A stretch of 64,000 nt of DNA, from positions 1-64,000 of the forward strand of contig NZ_LZMC01000058.1 of NCBI RefSeq assembly GCF_001668615.1, written 5' to 3'. Made by a program: the position numbers and the translations under genes. This DNA is from Mycobacterium sp. 1274761.0 (GTDB taxonomy: Bacteria > Actinomycetota > Actinomycetes > Mycobacteriales > Mycobacteriaceae). This document shows positions 1 through 9,400 of the stretch, one piece after another. The notes beneath the pieces were generated by a model. It did no database searches, was not told the origin of the DNA, and saw only the letters and a program-made list of their open reading frames with translations. How positions within the stretch are numbered: the first letter of the stretch is position 1; every line of letters starts with the position of its first letter.

Positions 1-1
1 G

Positions 2-232
2 TACTGGCGACCCGCGTCGTGGGCGGCCGGCGTGGCCGTGGTCGACGCGCTGTCCTGGGGTGAGGCCGACGACGGGCTGGTGGAGCGCTGGGCGCCGCTA
101 CCGGAGTGGCCGCAGATGTTGTTGCGGGCGTTGATGTTCCGGCTCGCGGTCCATGCGCTGCATCCGCGGTCGACGGCCGCCGCGTTCCCGGGCCTGGCGC
201 GGACCGCGGCTTTGGTCCGCCTGGTGCTGTAG
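2..232 (+). CDS. C-terminal part of a conserved actinobacterial protein (TIGR02569-like), truncated by the window edge
   Basis: An open frame enters from the left edge with no start and ends at TAG 230-232. The visible 76 residues begin YWRPASWAAGVAVVDAL and end with the run ALHPRSTAAAFPGLART. This resembles the C-terminus of the uncharacterised actinobacterial TIGR02569 family (Rv3205c in M. tuberculosis), which would sit next to the Rv3204 and Rv3203 counterparts found here. It converges on the alkyltransferase-like gene. No catalytic motif is visible in this fragment, so no function is assigned. Confidence 0.6.
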   Translation, partial: YWRPASWAAGVAVVDALSWGEADDGLVERWAPLPEWPQMLLRALMFRLAVHALHPRSTAAAFPGLARTAALVRLVL

Positions 233-315
233 CGGCTCTTCGCGCCCCTCGGCGATTTCGGCGTGAAAACCGGCGCCCAGCGCGGGGTATCACGCCCGAA
301 TCGCGGGACGACGAA

Positions 316-612
316 TCAAAACGCGTGCCGAACCTCGGTGAGCGGCACTCGCCCGTCGTCGGCCAGCACCCCTTCAGCGCGCAGCAGCTCCAACTGCCGG
401 GTGGCCAGGTGCGGCGCGGGTCGGCCAGAGGCTCGGATCACGCGGTGCCACGGCAGGTCCGACGAATCCGTCCGCATGATCCAAGCGACGATGCGTGGGC
501 TGGAAAGCCTTGCCGCTGAGGCGATATCGCCGTAGGTCGAGACCCGCCCACGCGGTATCGACGCGACCAGCGCGCGTACCGTCTCGACCTGCTGGTCTGT
601 GACCGCCGCCAT
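316..612 (-). CDS. Alkyltransferase-like (ATL) protein of the MGMT fold
   Basis: This 98-residue protein consists only of the DNA-binding domain of O6-alkylguanine-DNA alkyltransferases. The active-site motif PCHRV of true MGMTs is replaced by PWHRV (PWHRVIRASG). Tryptophan in place of the acceptor cysteine defines ATL proteins, which bind O6-alkylguanine and pass it to nucleotide excision repair instead of removing the alkyl group. The fold is also recognisable from IPRGRVSTYGDIA near the N-terminus. The ATG at 612 lies 3 bases after the lipV stop, so the two are probably cotranscribed. The counterpart is Rv3204. The fold is certain; the repair role is inferred from the family. Confidence 0.88.
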   Translation of the reverse strand: MAAVTDQQVETVRALVASIPRGRVSTYGDIASAARLSSPRIVAWIMRTDSSDLPWHRVIRASGRPAPHLATRQLELLRAEGVLADDGRVPLTEVRHAF

Positions 613-614
613 GA

Positions 615-1412
615 CTAGACCTGGTCGAGCCGCTCGCGGATCACCGCAGCCGTCTCCGCTGGCTTGGCGTGGGCCACCATGTGGTCGCAGTCGAATTCGA
701 CGAACGAGAATCGAGGCCCGAGCGTCTCGGACAGCGCGCTGATGAGCTCGTCGCTGACATACGGCGGCTGCGTGCGCGCGGCGCGCACCAGCGTCGTACG
801 AATTCCCTTGTGCGGCACGACGAAATCGCGCGCCAACTCGCTCCAGTAGGACATCATCGCCGGGATGCTGATCCGCCACCCGCAGCGGCCATCGGGCCGC
901 TCGACGAGATGCTCGTCGAGTTCGGCGTCCAACTCGGCGGGATCCACGTCAGCCCACGAACCCGACGCCTTCTCGTTGCGCGCCTCGTCCCGGTCGAGGT
1001 AATACGGCGAGGCCATCATGTCGTCGGCGATGTTGGCCATCCAGGCACCGTCCAGACCGACGGCCGGATCGAGCAGCACTAGCGACGCCACCAGATCCGG
1101 GCGCGCGACAGCGAGTTTCAGCGCGACGGCACCGCCGAACGAGTGTCCGACCACCACCACAGGCCGGGTGGTCTGCGCGACCAGTAGATCGGCCAGCGCG
1201 GCGACGTTGGCGTCCAACGTCCACGGCGCTTCCCACGACGACCGGCCATGGCCGATCAGGTCCGGCGCCAGCACCGAGCAGCCGGGCAGGTGCTGGGTCG
1301 CAAGATTCCGCCAGCGCAGCCCGTGGCCGGTGAGCCCATGGATGGCCAGGATCTGTGCGGGCTCTTCCGGACCGAAGCGATGGATGTTGAGGAAATGGGT
1401 GTTGCCTACCAC
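615..1412 (-). CDS. lipV: Alpha/beta hydrolase, lipase/esterase LipV
   Basis: This 265-residue alpha/beta hydrolase starts with GTG at 1412. It has the oxyanion-hole strand AIHGLTGHG near residue 25, the nucleophile elbow GHSFGG near residue 90, and a late catalytic histidine in DCDHMVAH. It probably hydrolyses short or medium acyl esters, but the substrate is unknown. The position between the ATL gene and divergent adnA matches Rv3203 (lipV). It is somewhat longer at the N-terminus than I recall for LipV. Divergent transcription from adnA starts within a 63-bp gap. Confidence 0.8.
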   Translation of the reverse strand: MVGNTHFLNIHRFGPEEPAQILAIHGLTGHGLRWRNLATQHLPGCSVLAPDLIGHGRSSWEAPWTLDANVAALADLLVAQTTRPVVVVGHSFGGAVALKLAVARPDLVASLVLLDPAVGLDGAWMANIADDMMASPYYLDRDEARNEKASGSWADVDPAELDAELDEHLVERPDGRCGWRISIPAMMSYWSELARDFVVPHKGIRTTLVRAARTQPPYVSDELISALSETLGPRFSFVEFDCDHMVAHAKPAETAAVIRERLDQV

Positions 1413-1475
1413 GGTCCGATGCTAGGCGCATCGGGGTAAACGCCTCATGTCAGACCCTCGTGGTGTCATGCCCTC

Positions 1476-4400
1476 ATGTCCGCACCGCACATCGCGCTCA
1501 CCCCGACGGCGTTGACCGAAACCGGCATCCGTGGCGTGGTCCGGGTGCTCGGCGGGCCCGGCACCGGCAAGACGCGCGCGCTGATCGACACGGCGATCGC
1601 GCACATCGCCGCTGGCGCCGAGCCGGAATCGGTTCTGCTGCTGACGGGTTCGGCGCGGCTGGGCACGCAGGCGCGCGCCGCCATCACGTCGGCGTTGCTG
1701 CAGGCGGGCAGCCGCGCCGTCGTGCGTGAGCCGCTGGTGCGCACCGTGCACTCGTATGCGTTCGCGGTGCTGCGGGTGGCGGCGCAGCGCAACGGCGATC
1801 CGCCGCCCCGGCTCATCACCACCGCCGAGCAGGACGGCATCATCCGCGAGCTGCTCGCGGGAGACCTCGAGGACGGCGACAATGCGGCCGCTGCGTGGCC
1901 CCGCCAGCTGCGGCCCGCGCTCACCACCGCCGGGTTCGCCAACGAGCTGCGTGATCTGCTGGCCCGCTGCACCGAACGCGGGGTGGATCCTCTTGCGCTG
2001 CAACGCCTTGGCCGCTCCTGCGACCGTCAGGAGTGGCTGGCGGCGGGGCAGTTCGCGCAGCAGTACGAGCAGACGATGCTGCTCCGGTCGGCCGTCGGCA
2101 TGGCCGCAGCGCAGGCCACCGTGCCCGCGCTGGGCGCCGCCGGGCTCGTCGGCGCCGCGCTGGAAGCGTTCGCCGTCGACGCCGACCTGCTCGCCGCCGA
2201 ACGCGCCCGGGTCAGGCTGCTTCTCGTCGACGACGCCCAGCACCTCGACCCGCAGGCCGCCCGGCTGGTACGGCTGCTGGCGGCCAGCGCCGAGCTGACG
2301 GTCATCGCGGGTGACCCCAACCAATCCGTGTTCTCCTACCGCGGCGCCGACCCGGCCCTGCTGGAGGGCGACGACGACGATCAGGTGATCACGCTGACCG
2401 TGTCGCACCGGTGTGCACCCGCGGTGGCCCGCGCCGTCACCGGCCTCGCGCAGCGGTTGCCCGGCGCCGCGCAGGCGCGTGACCTTGTCGGCGCGGGCGA
2501 CGCGCCGGGCTCGGTGTCGGTGCGGGTGGCCGCGTCCCCGCACGCCGAAGCCGCTTTGATCGCCGACGTGCTGCGCAGAGCCCACCTGGTCGACGGGGTG
2601 GCGTGGTCGCAGATGGCCGTGATCGTCCGGTCGGTGCGCCACAGCGGCGCGGCGGTGTCGCGTGCCCTCGCCGCGGCCGGCGTGCCGGTGCTCATCCCGG
2701 CGGCAGGGGTGCCGATCACCCAGCAGCCGGCGTCGCGGGCGATGCTGACCGTGCTGGAGGCCGTCGCCGAGGGCCTCGACCCCGACCGCGCCGAGCAGCT
2801 GGTCACCGGACCTATCGGTCGGGTCGACCCAGTGTCGCTGCGCCAACTGCGGAGGGCGCTGCGCCGCGCCGACCGCAGCCAACCACCGCGCGACATCGGC
2901 GATCTTCTCGTTGAGGCGTTGCAGTCCGAAAAGCTCAGCATCACAGGCGATCTAGCCCGGCCCATCCAGCGCGTGCGGGCAGTGCTGGCGGCCGCGCGGC
3001 GCAGTGAGGCCGACGGCGCTGACCCCCGCCACACGCTGTGGCAGGCGTGGCACCGCTCCGGTCTGCAGAAGCGTTGGCTGGCAGCCAGCGAGCGCGGCGG
3101 CGTGGCGGGCGCCAACGCCGACAACGACCTCGACGCTGTCACCGCATTGTTCGACGTAGCCGAGCAGTACGTGAGCCGGACGGCCGGGGCATCGCTTGGC
3201 GGTCTGGTCGAACACGTGCGCGCGCTGGGCCCGCTGCCCGCACCGGGCGACTCACGGCCCGACAAGGACGGGGTCGCACTGCTGAGCGCGCACGCCGCGG
3301 TCGGCGGGCAGTGGGACGTCGTCGTGATCGCGGGCCTGCAGGAAGGGTTGTGGCCCAACACCACTCCCCGAGGCGGCGTGCTCGGCACCCAGCACCTGGT
3401 CGACGTCATCGACGGCGTCGCCACCGACAGCGCAGGCGTGTCCAGCCGGGCGCCGCTGCTCGCCGAGGAACGCCGGCTGCTGCTCGCCGCGATGGGCCGC
3501 GCCCGGCGCAGCCTGCTGGTCACCGCGGTCGACAGCGAATGGGGCGACGACTCGATGCTGCCGTCACCCTTCTTCTTCGAGCTTCAGAAGTTCGCGACCG
3601 ACAGCGATACCGAGGCCGCCGCGCCGGTGTCGGCGCCCCGAGTGCTGGCTCCGGCGCCGTTGGTCGGCCGGCTGCGGGCCGTCGTCTGCGCGCCCGACGG
3701 CGCCGTCGCTGATACCGTAAGAGCCTGCGCTGCGGCACAGTTGGCCCGGCTCGCCGCAGCCGGCGTTCCCGGCGCCGATCCCAGGCAGTGGTACGGCATG
3801 ACGGCGCCGAGCACCGACGAACCGCTGTGGTCCGGCGAGGACCACGTGGTGCGGTTGTCGCCGTCGACGCTGCAGACGCTGGCCGACTGCCCGCTGCGGT
3901 GGCTGCTCGAGCGCCACGGCGGCAGCGACGGTCGCGACGTCTGCTCGGCCGTCGGCTCACTGGTGCATGCCCTGGTCGCAGACCCTGGCATGAGCGAGCG
4001 GCAGATGACCGCAGAACTCGAACGGCTCTGGGAGAAGCTGCCGTTCGATTCGACCTGGTACGCCGACAATGAGCTGGCACGGCACCAGTCGATGCTGTCG
4101 ACGTTCGTGCAGTGGCGCGAGCAGACCCGCCGCGAGGTCACCGAGGTCGGCACCGAGGTCGACGTCGACGGTGTCATCGATTGCGACGGCACGGCCGTGC
4201 GGGTGCGCGGTCGGCTCGATCGGCTGGAACGCGACGAGGCGGGCCGCCTGGTGGTCGTCGACATCAAAACCGGCAAGTCACCCGTGAGCAAGGACGACGC
4301 CCAGCGACACGCCCAGCTGGCGATGTATCAGTTGGCCATCGCCGAAGGCCTTCTGCTGCAGGGGGATACACCCGGTGGTGGTCGTCTGATCTACCTCGGA

Positions 4401-4607
4401 AAGACCGGCACGTGCGGGGCGACCGAGCGGCAGCAGGATCCGCTCACACCGGATGCGTGCGACCAGTGGCGGGACCTGGTAGGTCAAGCGGCGGCGGCGA
4501 CGCGGGGTCCCCAGTTCCTCGCCCGCATCAACGACGGCTGCGCGCACTGCCCGGTCCGTCAAAGCTGCCCCGCCCAACACGCGTCCGATGGAAAGCCGTC
4601 ATCATGA
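1476..4607 (+). CDS. adnA: AdnA subunit of the AdnAB ATP-dependent helicase-nuclease
   Basis: AdnA and AdnB form the mycobacterial double-strand-break resection motor. This 1043-residue subunit has a UvrD-like motor domain followed by a RecB-type nuclease. The Walker A motif GGPGTGKT lies at about residues 26-33. Motif II reads VDDAQ rather than the active DEYQ type, consistent with AdnA contributing little ATPase activity. The C-terminal nuclease has VVVDIKTGKSP followed by QLAMYQ. Cysteines in CPLRWLL and in DGCAHCPVRQSCP fit an AddB-type iron-sulphur cluster clasp. The start is the ATG at 1476. The stop overlaps the adnB start as ATGA, implying translational coupling and stoichiometric assembly. 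Confidence 0.95.
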   Translation: MSAPHIALTPTALTETGIRGVVRVLGGPGTGKTRALIDTAIAHIAAGAEPESVLLLTGSARLGTQARAAITSALLQAGSRAVVREPLVRTVHSYAFAVLRVAAQRNGDPPPRLITTAEQDGIIRELLAGDLEDGDNAAAAWPRQLRPALTTAGFANELRDLLARCTERGVDPLALQRLGRSCDRQEWLAAGQFAQQYEQTMLLRSAVGMAAAQATVPALGAAGLVGAALEAFAVDADLLAAERARVRLLLVDDAQHLDPQAARLVRLLAASAELTVIAGDPNQSVFSYRGADPALLEGDDDDQVITLTVSHRCAPAVARAVTGLAQRLPGAAQARDLVGAGDAPGSVSVRVAASPHAEAALIADVLRRAHLVDGVAWSQMAVIVRSVRHSGAAVSRALAAAGVPVLIPAAGVPITQQPASRAMLTVLEAVAEGLDPDRAEQLVTGPIGRVDPVSLRQLRRALRRADRSQPPRDIGDLLVEALQSEKLSITGDLARPIQRVRAVLAAARRSEADGADPRHTLWQAWHRSGLQKRWLAASERGGVAGANADNDLDAVTALFDVAEQYVSRTAGASLGGLVEHVRALGPLPAPGDSRPDKDGVALLSAHAAVGGQWDVVVIAGLQEGLWPNTTPRGGVLGTQHLVDVIDGVATDSAGVSSRAPLLAEERRLLLAAMGRARRSLLVTAVDSEWGDDSMLPSPFFFELQKFATDSDTEAAAPVSAPRVLAPAPLVGRLRAVVCAPDGAVADTVRACAAAQLARLAAAGVPGADPRQWYGMTAPSTDEPLWSGEDHVVRLSPSTLQTLADCPLRWLLERHGGSDGRDVCSAVGSLVHALVADPGMSERQMTAELERLWEKLPFDSTWYADNELARHQSMLSTFVQWREQTRREVTEVGTEVDVDGVIDCDGTAVRVRGRLDRLERDEAGRLVVVDIKTGKSPVSKDDAQRHAQLAMYQLAIAEGLLLQGDTPGGGRLIYLGKTGTCGATERQQDPLTPDACDQWRDLVGQAAAATRGPQFLARINDGCAHCPVRQSCPAQHASDGKPSS

Positions 4608-7600
4608 CGCCGCGCTACAGTCCCGCCGAACTGGCCTCTGCCCTGGGGCTTTTCGCGCCGACCGATGAACAGGCGGCGGTCATCGCCGCGCCGCCGGGCC
4701 CCCTGGTGGTGATCGCGGGCGCCGGCGCGGGCAAGACCGAGACCATGGCGGCGCGGGTGGTGTGGCTGGTGGCCAACGGCTACGCCACACCCGGTCAGGT
4801 CCTCGGCCTGACGTTCACCCGCAAGGCCGCGGGACAGCTGTTGCGGCGCGTGCGGTCCCGGCTGGCCCGGCTAGCGGGCACCGGCATCGTTCCCGGCGGG
4901 CTGGACGCCGCCGACGACCCGGCGACGGTCAGCACCTACCACGCGTTCGCCGGAACGTTGTTGCGCGAGCACGGCCTGCTTTTGCCGGTCGAGCCCGACG
5001 CCCGGCTGATCAGCGAAACCGAGCTGTGGCAGTTGGCTTTTCGCGTGGTCGCCGACCATCGGGGTGGCCTCGAAACGGATAAGACTCCGGCCGCCGTCAC
5101 CACTATGGTGCTGCGACTGGCAGCTGCGCTGGCCGAACACCTCGTCGACACCGAGCAGCTGACCGACACCCATGTCGAGCTGGAAAGGCTCGTGCGCACG
5201 CTGCCCGGGGGTTCATATCAACGCGACCGCGGGCCCAGCCAGTGGCTGCTGCGGATGCTGGCCACGCAGACCGAGCGCGCCCAGCTGGTGCCGTTGATCG
5301 ACGCGCTGCACCGGCGCATGAAAGCCGAGAAGGTGGTGGACTTCGGCATGCAGATGGCCTCGGCGGCCCGGCTGGCGTCGTCGTTCCCGCAAGTCGGCGA
5401 ACAACTGCGGAAGCGGTTCCGTGTCGTGCTGCTCGACGAGTACCAGGACACCGGACACGCGCAGCGGATCGCCTTGTCCTCCTTGTTCGGCGGCGGTGTC
5501 GACGACGAGCTGGCGTTGACCGCCGTCGGCGACCCCATTCAATCGATCTACGGCTGGCGAGGCGCATCGGCCACGAACCTGCCTCGGTTCACCACCGATT
5601 TCCCGCTTTCCGATGGCACCCCGGCTCCCACACTGGAGCTGCGGACCAGTTGGCGCAATCCGCCGCGGGCCCTGTACCTGGCCAACGCGGTGTCAGCGGA
5701 AGCCAGGCGACGGTCGGTCGCGGTGCAGCCGCTGCGCCCGCGGCCGGACGCCGAGCCGGGCACGATCCGCTGCGCGCTGCTGAACGACGTGGAGGCCGAA
5801 CGCGAGTGGGTCGCTGACCATCTGGCGCGGCGCTATTACGGCGCCCGCGAGGCGGGCGAGGCCATCCCGACAGCCGCGGTGTTGGTGCGGCGCAACGCCG
5901 ACGCCGCGCCGATGGCCGACGCGTTGACCGCCCGAGGTCTGCCCGTGGAGGTCGTGGGTCTGGCCGGTCTGCTGGTCGTCACGGAGGTCGCCGACGTGGT
6001 GGCCATGCTGCGGCTGGTCGCCGACCCGGCGGCGGGTGCGGCCGCGATGCGCGTGTTGACCGGGCCGCGTTGGCAGCTGGGCGGCCGCGATATCGCCGCG
6101 CTGTGGCGCCGCGCCGTCGAACTCGGCGATACCGGCGGGCAGCGCTCGTCGCTCGACGAGATCGTGGCGCAGGCCGGCGCGGATGCCGATGCCGCCTGCC
6201 TGGCCGACGCCATCAGCGACCCGGGGGCCGCCGACGCGTACTCAGCGGAGGGTTTTCGACGCATCACCGCGCTGGCGCAGGAACTGGCGGCCCTGCGTGC
6301 ACGTCTCACGCATCCGTTGCCTGACCTCATCGCCGAGGTGCGCCGGGTGATCGGTGTCGACGCCGAGGCCCGCGCGGCCCGTCAGCCGTCGGCGGCATGG
6401 TCGGGCGCCGAGAACCTCGACCGGTTCGCCGATGTGGTGGCCGACTACTCGGCGGCACGTCCGGGTGCGACGGTGTTAGACCTGCTCGGCTACCTCGACG
6501 CCGCAATGGTGGTGGAAAACGGCCTGGCGCCTGCGGAAGTCACCGTCGCCCATGACCGGGTGCAGATCCTCACCGTGCACGCCGCCAAAGGCCTGGAATG
6601 GCAGATCGTGGCCGTGCCGCACTTGAGCGGACGCGTCTTCCCGTCGACGGCGACGATGCGGACCTGGCTCACCGATCCTGGCGACCTGCCGCCATTGCTG
6701 CGCGGCGACCGGGCCACTGCGGGTACCCACGGCGTGCCGATACTCGACACATCGGACGTCAACGACCGGAAACGGTTGTCGGACAAGATCGCCGAGCACA
6801 AGCGCCGGCTCGACCAGCGACGCGTCGACGAGGAACGCCGGCTGCTGTATGTGGCCCTGACCCGCGCGGAGGACACGCTGCTGCTGTCCGGCCATCATTG
6901 GGGCGCATCGGAGGGCAAACCGAGGGGACCGTCGGAGTTTCTCCTCGAGCTCGAGGAGATCATCGAGCAGTCGGCAGCGGCGGGCCAACCGTGCGGCGAG
7001 ATCGAGCAGTGGGCGCCCACCCCTGCAGACGGCGACCCGAACCCGCTGCGGGACAAGGTTATCGAGGCCGTGTGGCCGGCTGATCCCACCGGAGGGCGGC
7101 GCGCAGACATCGTCCGCGGGGCCGGTCTGGTCCAACAGGCGATGACGGATAGCCTCGACGCGCCACCCGACGATGACGACGACGTCGACGATGTCGACGG
7201 CTGGGTCGCCGATGTCGACGCGCTGCTCGCCGAGCGCACCCGCACGGCGCCGCAGCGGCCCACCACGCTGCCCGCAGCGCTGTCGGTGAGCAGCCTGGTG
7301 GAACTCGGCCGCGACCACGAGGCGGCGTTGCGTCGGCTGAACCGCAGGTTGCCGGTCCGCCCCGACCCACATGCATTGCTCGGCACCGCTTTTCACGACT
7401 GGGTGCAGCGGTTCTACGGCGCCGAGCGGCTGTTCGACCTCGAAGACCTACCCGGTGCAGCCGATGGACAGCTGGCGCGTGAGGATGCCGACCGGCTCGC
7501 CGAACTGCAGACCGCGTTCATGTCGTCACCGTGGGCGGCCCGCACGCCCGTCGACGTCGAAGTGCCTTTCGACATGGTCATCGGCGGCACGGTGGTGCGG

Positions 7601-7867
7601 GGCCGCATCGACGCCGTGTTCGTCGACGATGACGGCACGACCGTCGTCGACTGGAAGACCGGCGACCCACCGGAGACGCCCGAGGCCAAGCGGCACGCGG
7701 CCGTTCAGCTCGCGGTCTACCGGCTGGCGTGGGCGGCGATGCGCGGCGTGCCGGTCGACAGTGTCCGCGCGGCCTTCCATTACGTGCGCTCCGGAGAAAC
7801 CGTCATCCCCGAATCGCTGCCCCACGAGGCGGACCTGGCGGCGCTGCTGGCATTCCCGGCCGCCTAG
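4604..7867 (+). CDS. adnB: AdnB subunit of the AdnAB ATP-dependent helicase-nuclease
   Basis: This 1087-residue partner of AdnA starts at ATG 4604 inside the adnA stop. Motor motifs are intact: Walker A GAGAGKTETMA, motif Ia GLTFTRKAAGQL, motif II LLDEYQDTGHAQ, motif III VGDPIQSIYGWRG, and a late VHAAKGLEW plus RRLLYVALTRA. It should therefore be the active 3'-5' translocase. The C-terminal RecB-like nuclease has GRIDAVF, VVDWKTGDPP and QLAVYRLAW. An acidic linker (DDDDDVDDVDG) separates the motor from the nuclease. The stop codon overlaps the stop of the convergent DoxX-like gene in a CTAG. Confidence 0.95.
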   Translation: MTPRYSPAELASALGLFAPTDEQAAVIAAPPGPLVVIAGAGAGKTETMAARVVWLVANGYATPGQVLGLTFTRKAAGQLLRRVRSRLARLAGTGIVPGGLDAADDPATVSTYHAFAGTLLREHGLLLPVEPDARLISETELWQLAFRVVADHRGGLETDKTPAAVTTMVLRLAAALAEHLVDTEQLTDTHVELERLVRTLPGGSYQRDRGPSQWLLRMLATQTERAQLVPLIDALHRRMKAEKVVDFGMQMASAARLASSFPQVGEQLRKRFRVVLLDEYQDTGHAQRIALSSLFGGGVDDELALTAVGDPIQSIYGWRGASATNLPRFTTDFPLSDGTPAPTLELRTSWRNPPRALYLANAVSAEARRRSVAVQPLRPRPDAEPGTIRCALLNDVEAEREWVADHLARRYYGAREAGEAIPTAAVLVRRNADAAPMADALTARGLPVEVVGLAGLLVVTEVADVVAMLRLVADPAAGAAAMRVLTGPRWQLGGRDIAALWRRAVELGDTGGQRSSLDEIVAQAGADADAACLADAISDPGAADAYSAEGFRRITALAQELAALRARLTHPLPDLIAEVRRVIGVDAEARAARQPSAAWSGAENLDRFADVVADYSAARPGATVLDLLGYLDAAMVVENGLAPAEVTVAHDRVQILTVHAAKGLEWQIVAVPHLSGRVFPSTATMRTWLTDPGDLPPLLRGDRATAGTHGVPILDTSDVNDRKRLSDKIAEHKRRLDQRRVDEERRLLYVALTRAEDTLLLSGHHWGASEGKPRGPSEFLLELEEIIEQSAAAGQPCGEIEQWAPTPADGDPNPLRDKVIEAVWPADPTGGRRADIVRGAGLVQQAMTDSLDAPPDDDDDVDDVDGWVADVDALLAERTRTAPQRPTTLPAALSVSSLVELGRDHEAALRRLNRRLPVRPDPHALLGTAFHDWVQRFYGAERLFDLEDLPGAADGQLAREDADRLAELQTAFMSSPWAARTPVDVEVPFDMVIGGTVVRGRIDAVFVDDDGTTVVDWKTGDPPETPEAKRHAAVQLAVYRLAWAAMRGVPVDSVRAAFHYVRSGETVIPESLPHEADLAALLAFPAA

Positions 7868-8259
7868 GACTCGCGGTAGATCTTCAGGGCCTGCGTAATC
7901 ATCGGGATCTGCATCGGCAGCCGGGCGAGCGCGCCGATCCGCATCCACAGCGGCTTGTTCTTCCACAGCCGCACCATGTTGACGTTGGCCGGAAACACCG
8001 ACACGAACAGCGCCACCGCGGCCAGCGCGCCCAGTCTGCGGGTCCGCGGCGCCAGCAGAAGCCCGCCGGTGACCATCTCGGCGACGCCCGAGGCGTGGGT
8101 GTAGAACCGCGGGGATCCCGGCAGTTCGACGGGAACGATCGAGTCGAATGGTTTGGGGGCCGCAAAATGCAGCACCCCCATGCCCACGAGCCACCCGCCC
8201 ATGCGCGACGCGCGCGAGGGGTTGGAGATCTGCTGCAGTTCAGACGGAGGGGAGGTCAT
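7864..8259 (-). CDS. DoxX-like small integral membrane protein
   Basis: The protein has 131 residues from ATG 8259, which follows a GGAGG-like site; an upstream in-frame start at 8289 is less likely. It has four hydrophobic segments and the DoxX-type pattern: GGWLVGMGVLHFAAP, then ASGVAEMVTGGLLL, then LGALAAVALFVSVFPANV. DoxX-family proteins sit in the cytoplasmic membrane and some act in redox balance; the function of this one is unknown. It runs antisense to both neighbours, sharing a 4-bp tail overlap with adnB and a short divergent gap with the potassium channel gene. Confidence 0.75.
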   Translation of the reverse strand: MTSPPSELQQISNPSRASRMGGWLVGMGVLHFAAPKPFDSIVPVELPGSPRFYTHASGVAEMVTGGLLLAPRTRRLGALAAVALFVSVFPANVNMVRLWKNKPLWMRIGALARLPMQIPMITQALKIYRES

Positions 8260-8305
8260 GATTACATTGTGCTGGTGCGGCAGACCCACACGATGACGGA
8301 TTCAC

Positions 8306-9400
8306 GTGGCCAAAGGTAGGTTGCGTCGGCGGCTGGCCGCCATCGACCAGAACCTGACCGCGCGTCCCGACGCCGACCTCGTCGACGTGCTGCGCATTCC
8401 CGAGCCGTTCGTCAGCCCGACCCAGCGCATCATCCGCCGCCTCATCTACGCGGCTACGGCGCTGTTCGCCGCCGTGATCATCGTGTACCTGGACCGGCAC
8501 GGCTACCGCGACATCGAAAGCGCCCCGAATGCCAGCGACCCGCTGTCGTTCCTCGACTGTTTCTATTACGCCACGGTGTCGTTGTCGACCACCGGCTACG
8601 GCGACATCACCCCGGTCACGCCGTCGGCGCGGCTGGTCAATGTTCTGGTGATCACCCCGCTGCGGGTGGCTTTCCTGATCGTGCTGATTGGAACCACGGT
8701 CGAGACCCTGACCACGCAGTCGCGCCAGGCACTGAAGATCCAGCGATGGAGGAGCAGAGTGCGCAACCACACCATCGTCGTCGGCTACGGCACCAAGGGC
8801 AGGACGGCGGTCGCAGCGATGGTCGGCGACGAGGTCGCACCCGCCGACATCGTCGTCGTCGACGAAGACCCAGCCGCCCTCGAGCGCGCCAAGAGTGCGG
8901 GCCTGGTCACCGTCCGCGGCAGCGCGACCGATTCGGAAGTGCTGCGGCTGGCCAGCGCCCAGCACGCCAAAGCCATCATCGTGGCCACCAACCGCGACGA
9001 CGCTGCCGTACTCGTCACGCTCACCGCGCGTGAGCTCGCGCCCAACGCCAAGATCATCGCGGCCGTCCGCGAAGCCGAGAACCAGCACCTTCTGGAGCAG
9101 TCCGGCGCGGATTCGACGGTTGTGACGTCCGAGACAGCGGGCCGGCTGCTGGGCATAGCGGTGCAGACCCCCAGCGTTGTCGAGATGATGGAAGATCTGT
9201 TGACGCCCGACGCTGGGTTCGCCATCGCCGAACGCGAGGTGGAGACCAAGGAAGTCGGCGGCTCACCGCGGCACAACCCGGACATCGTGCTCGGTGTGGT
9301 GCGCGGCGGGAAGCTACTGCGCGTCGACGATCCACAGGTCGATGCCCTCGAACTCGGTGACCGGCTGCTCTACATCCGCAGCGCCGAACCCGAACGGTGA
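8306..9400 (+). CDS. Two-TM potassium channel with RCK/TrkA-N domain
   Basis: This 364-residue protein starts at GTG 8306. It has two membrane segments around residues 45-65 and 110-135, flanking a pore with the potassium selectivity filter TTGYGD. A cytosolic Rossmann RCK domain follows (VVGYGTKGR, then acidic VVVDEDP), with a C-terminal TrkA-C-like region. It should be a ligand-gated potassium channel in the plasma membrane. It matches Rv3200c in type and location. The stop overlaps the GTG of nudC, so the two are probably cotranscribed, which places an NAD(H)-binding-type sensor domain beside an NADH pyrophosphatase. Confidence 0.9.
   Translation: MAKGRLRRRLAAIDQNLTARPDADLVDVLRIPEPFVSPTQRIIRRLIYAATALFAAVIIVYLDRHGYRDIESAPNASDPLSFLDCFYYATVSLSTTGYGDITPVTPSARLVNVLVITPLRVAFLIVLIGTTVETLTTQSRQALKIQRWRSRVRNHTIVVGYGTKGRTAVAAMVGDEVAPADIVVVDEDPAALERAKSAGLVTVRGSATDSEVLRLASAQHAKAIIVATNRDDAAVLVTLTARELAPNAKIIAAVREAENQHLLEQSGADSTVVTSETAGRLLGIAVQTPSVVEMMEDLLTPDAGFAIAEREVETKEVGGSPRHNPDIVLGVVRGGKLLRVDDPQVDALELGDRLLYIRSAEPER

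Noticed and set aside
1422..2882. Long minus-strand ORF (486 codons) opposite adnA
   Set aside because: It is a GC-skew shadow with Arg/Gly/His-rich composition, no recognised motif, and lies fully inside adnA.
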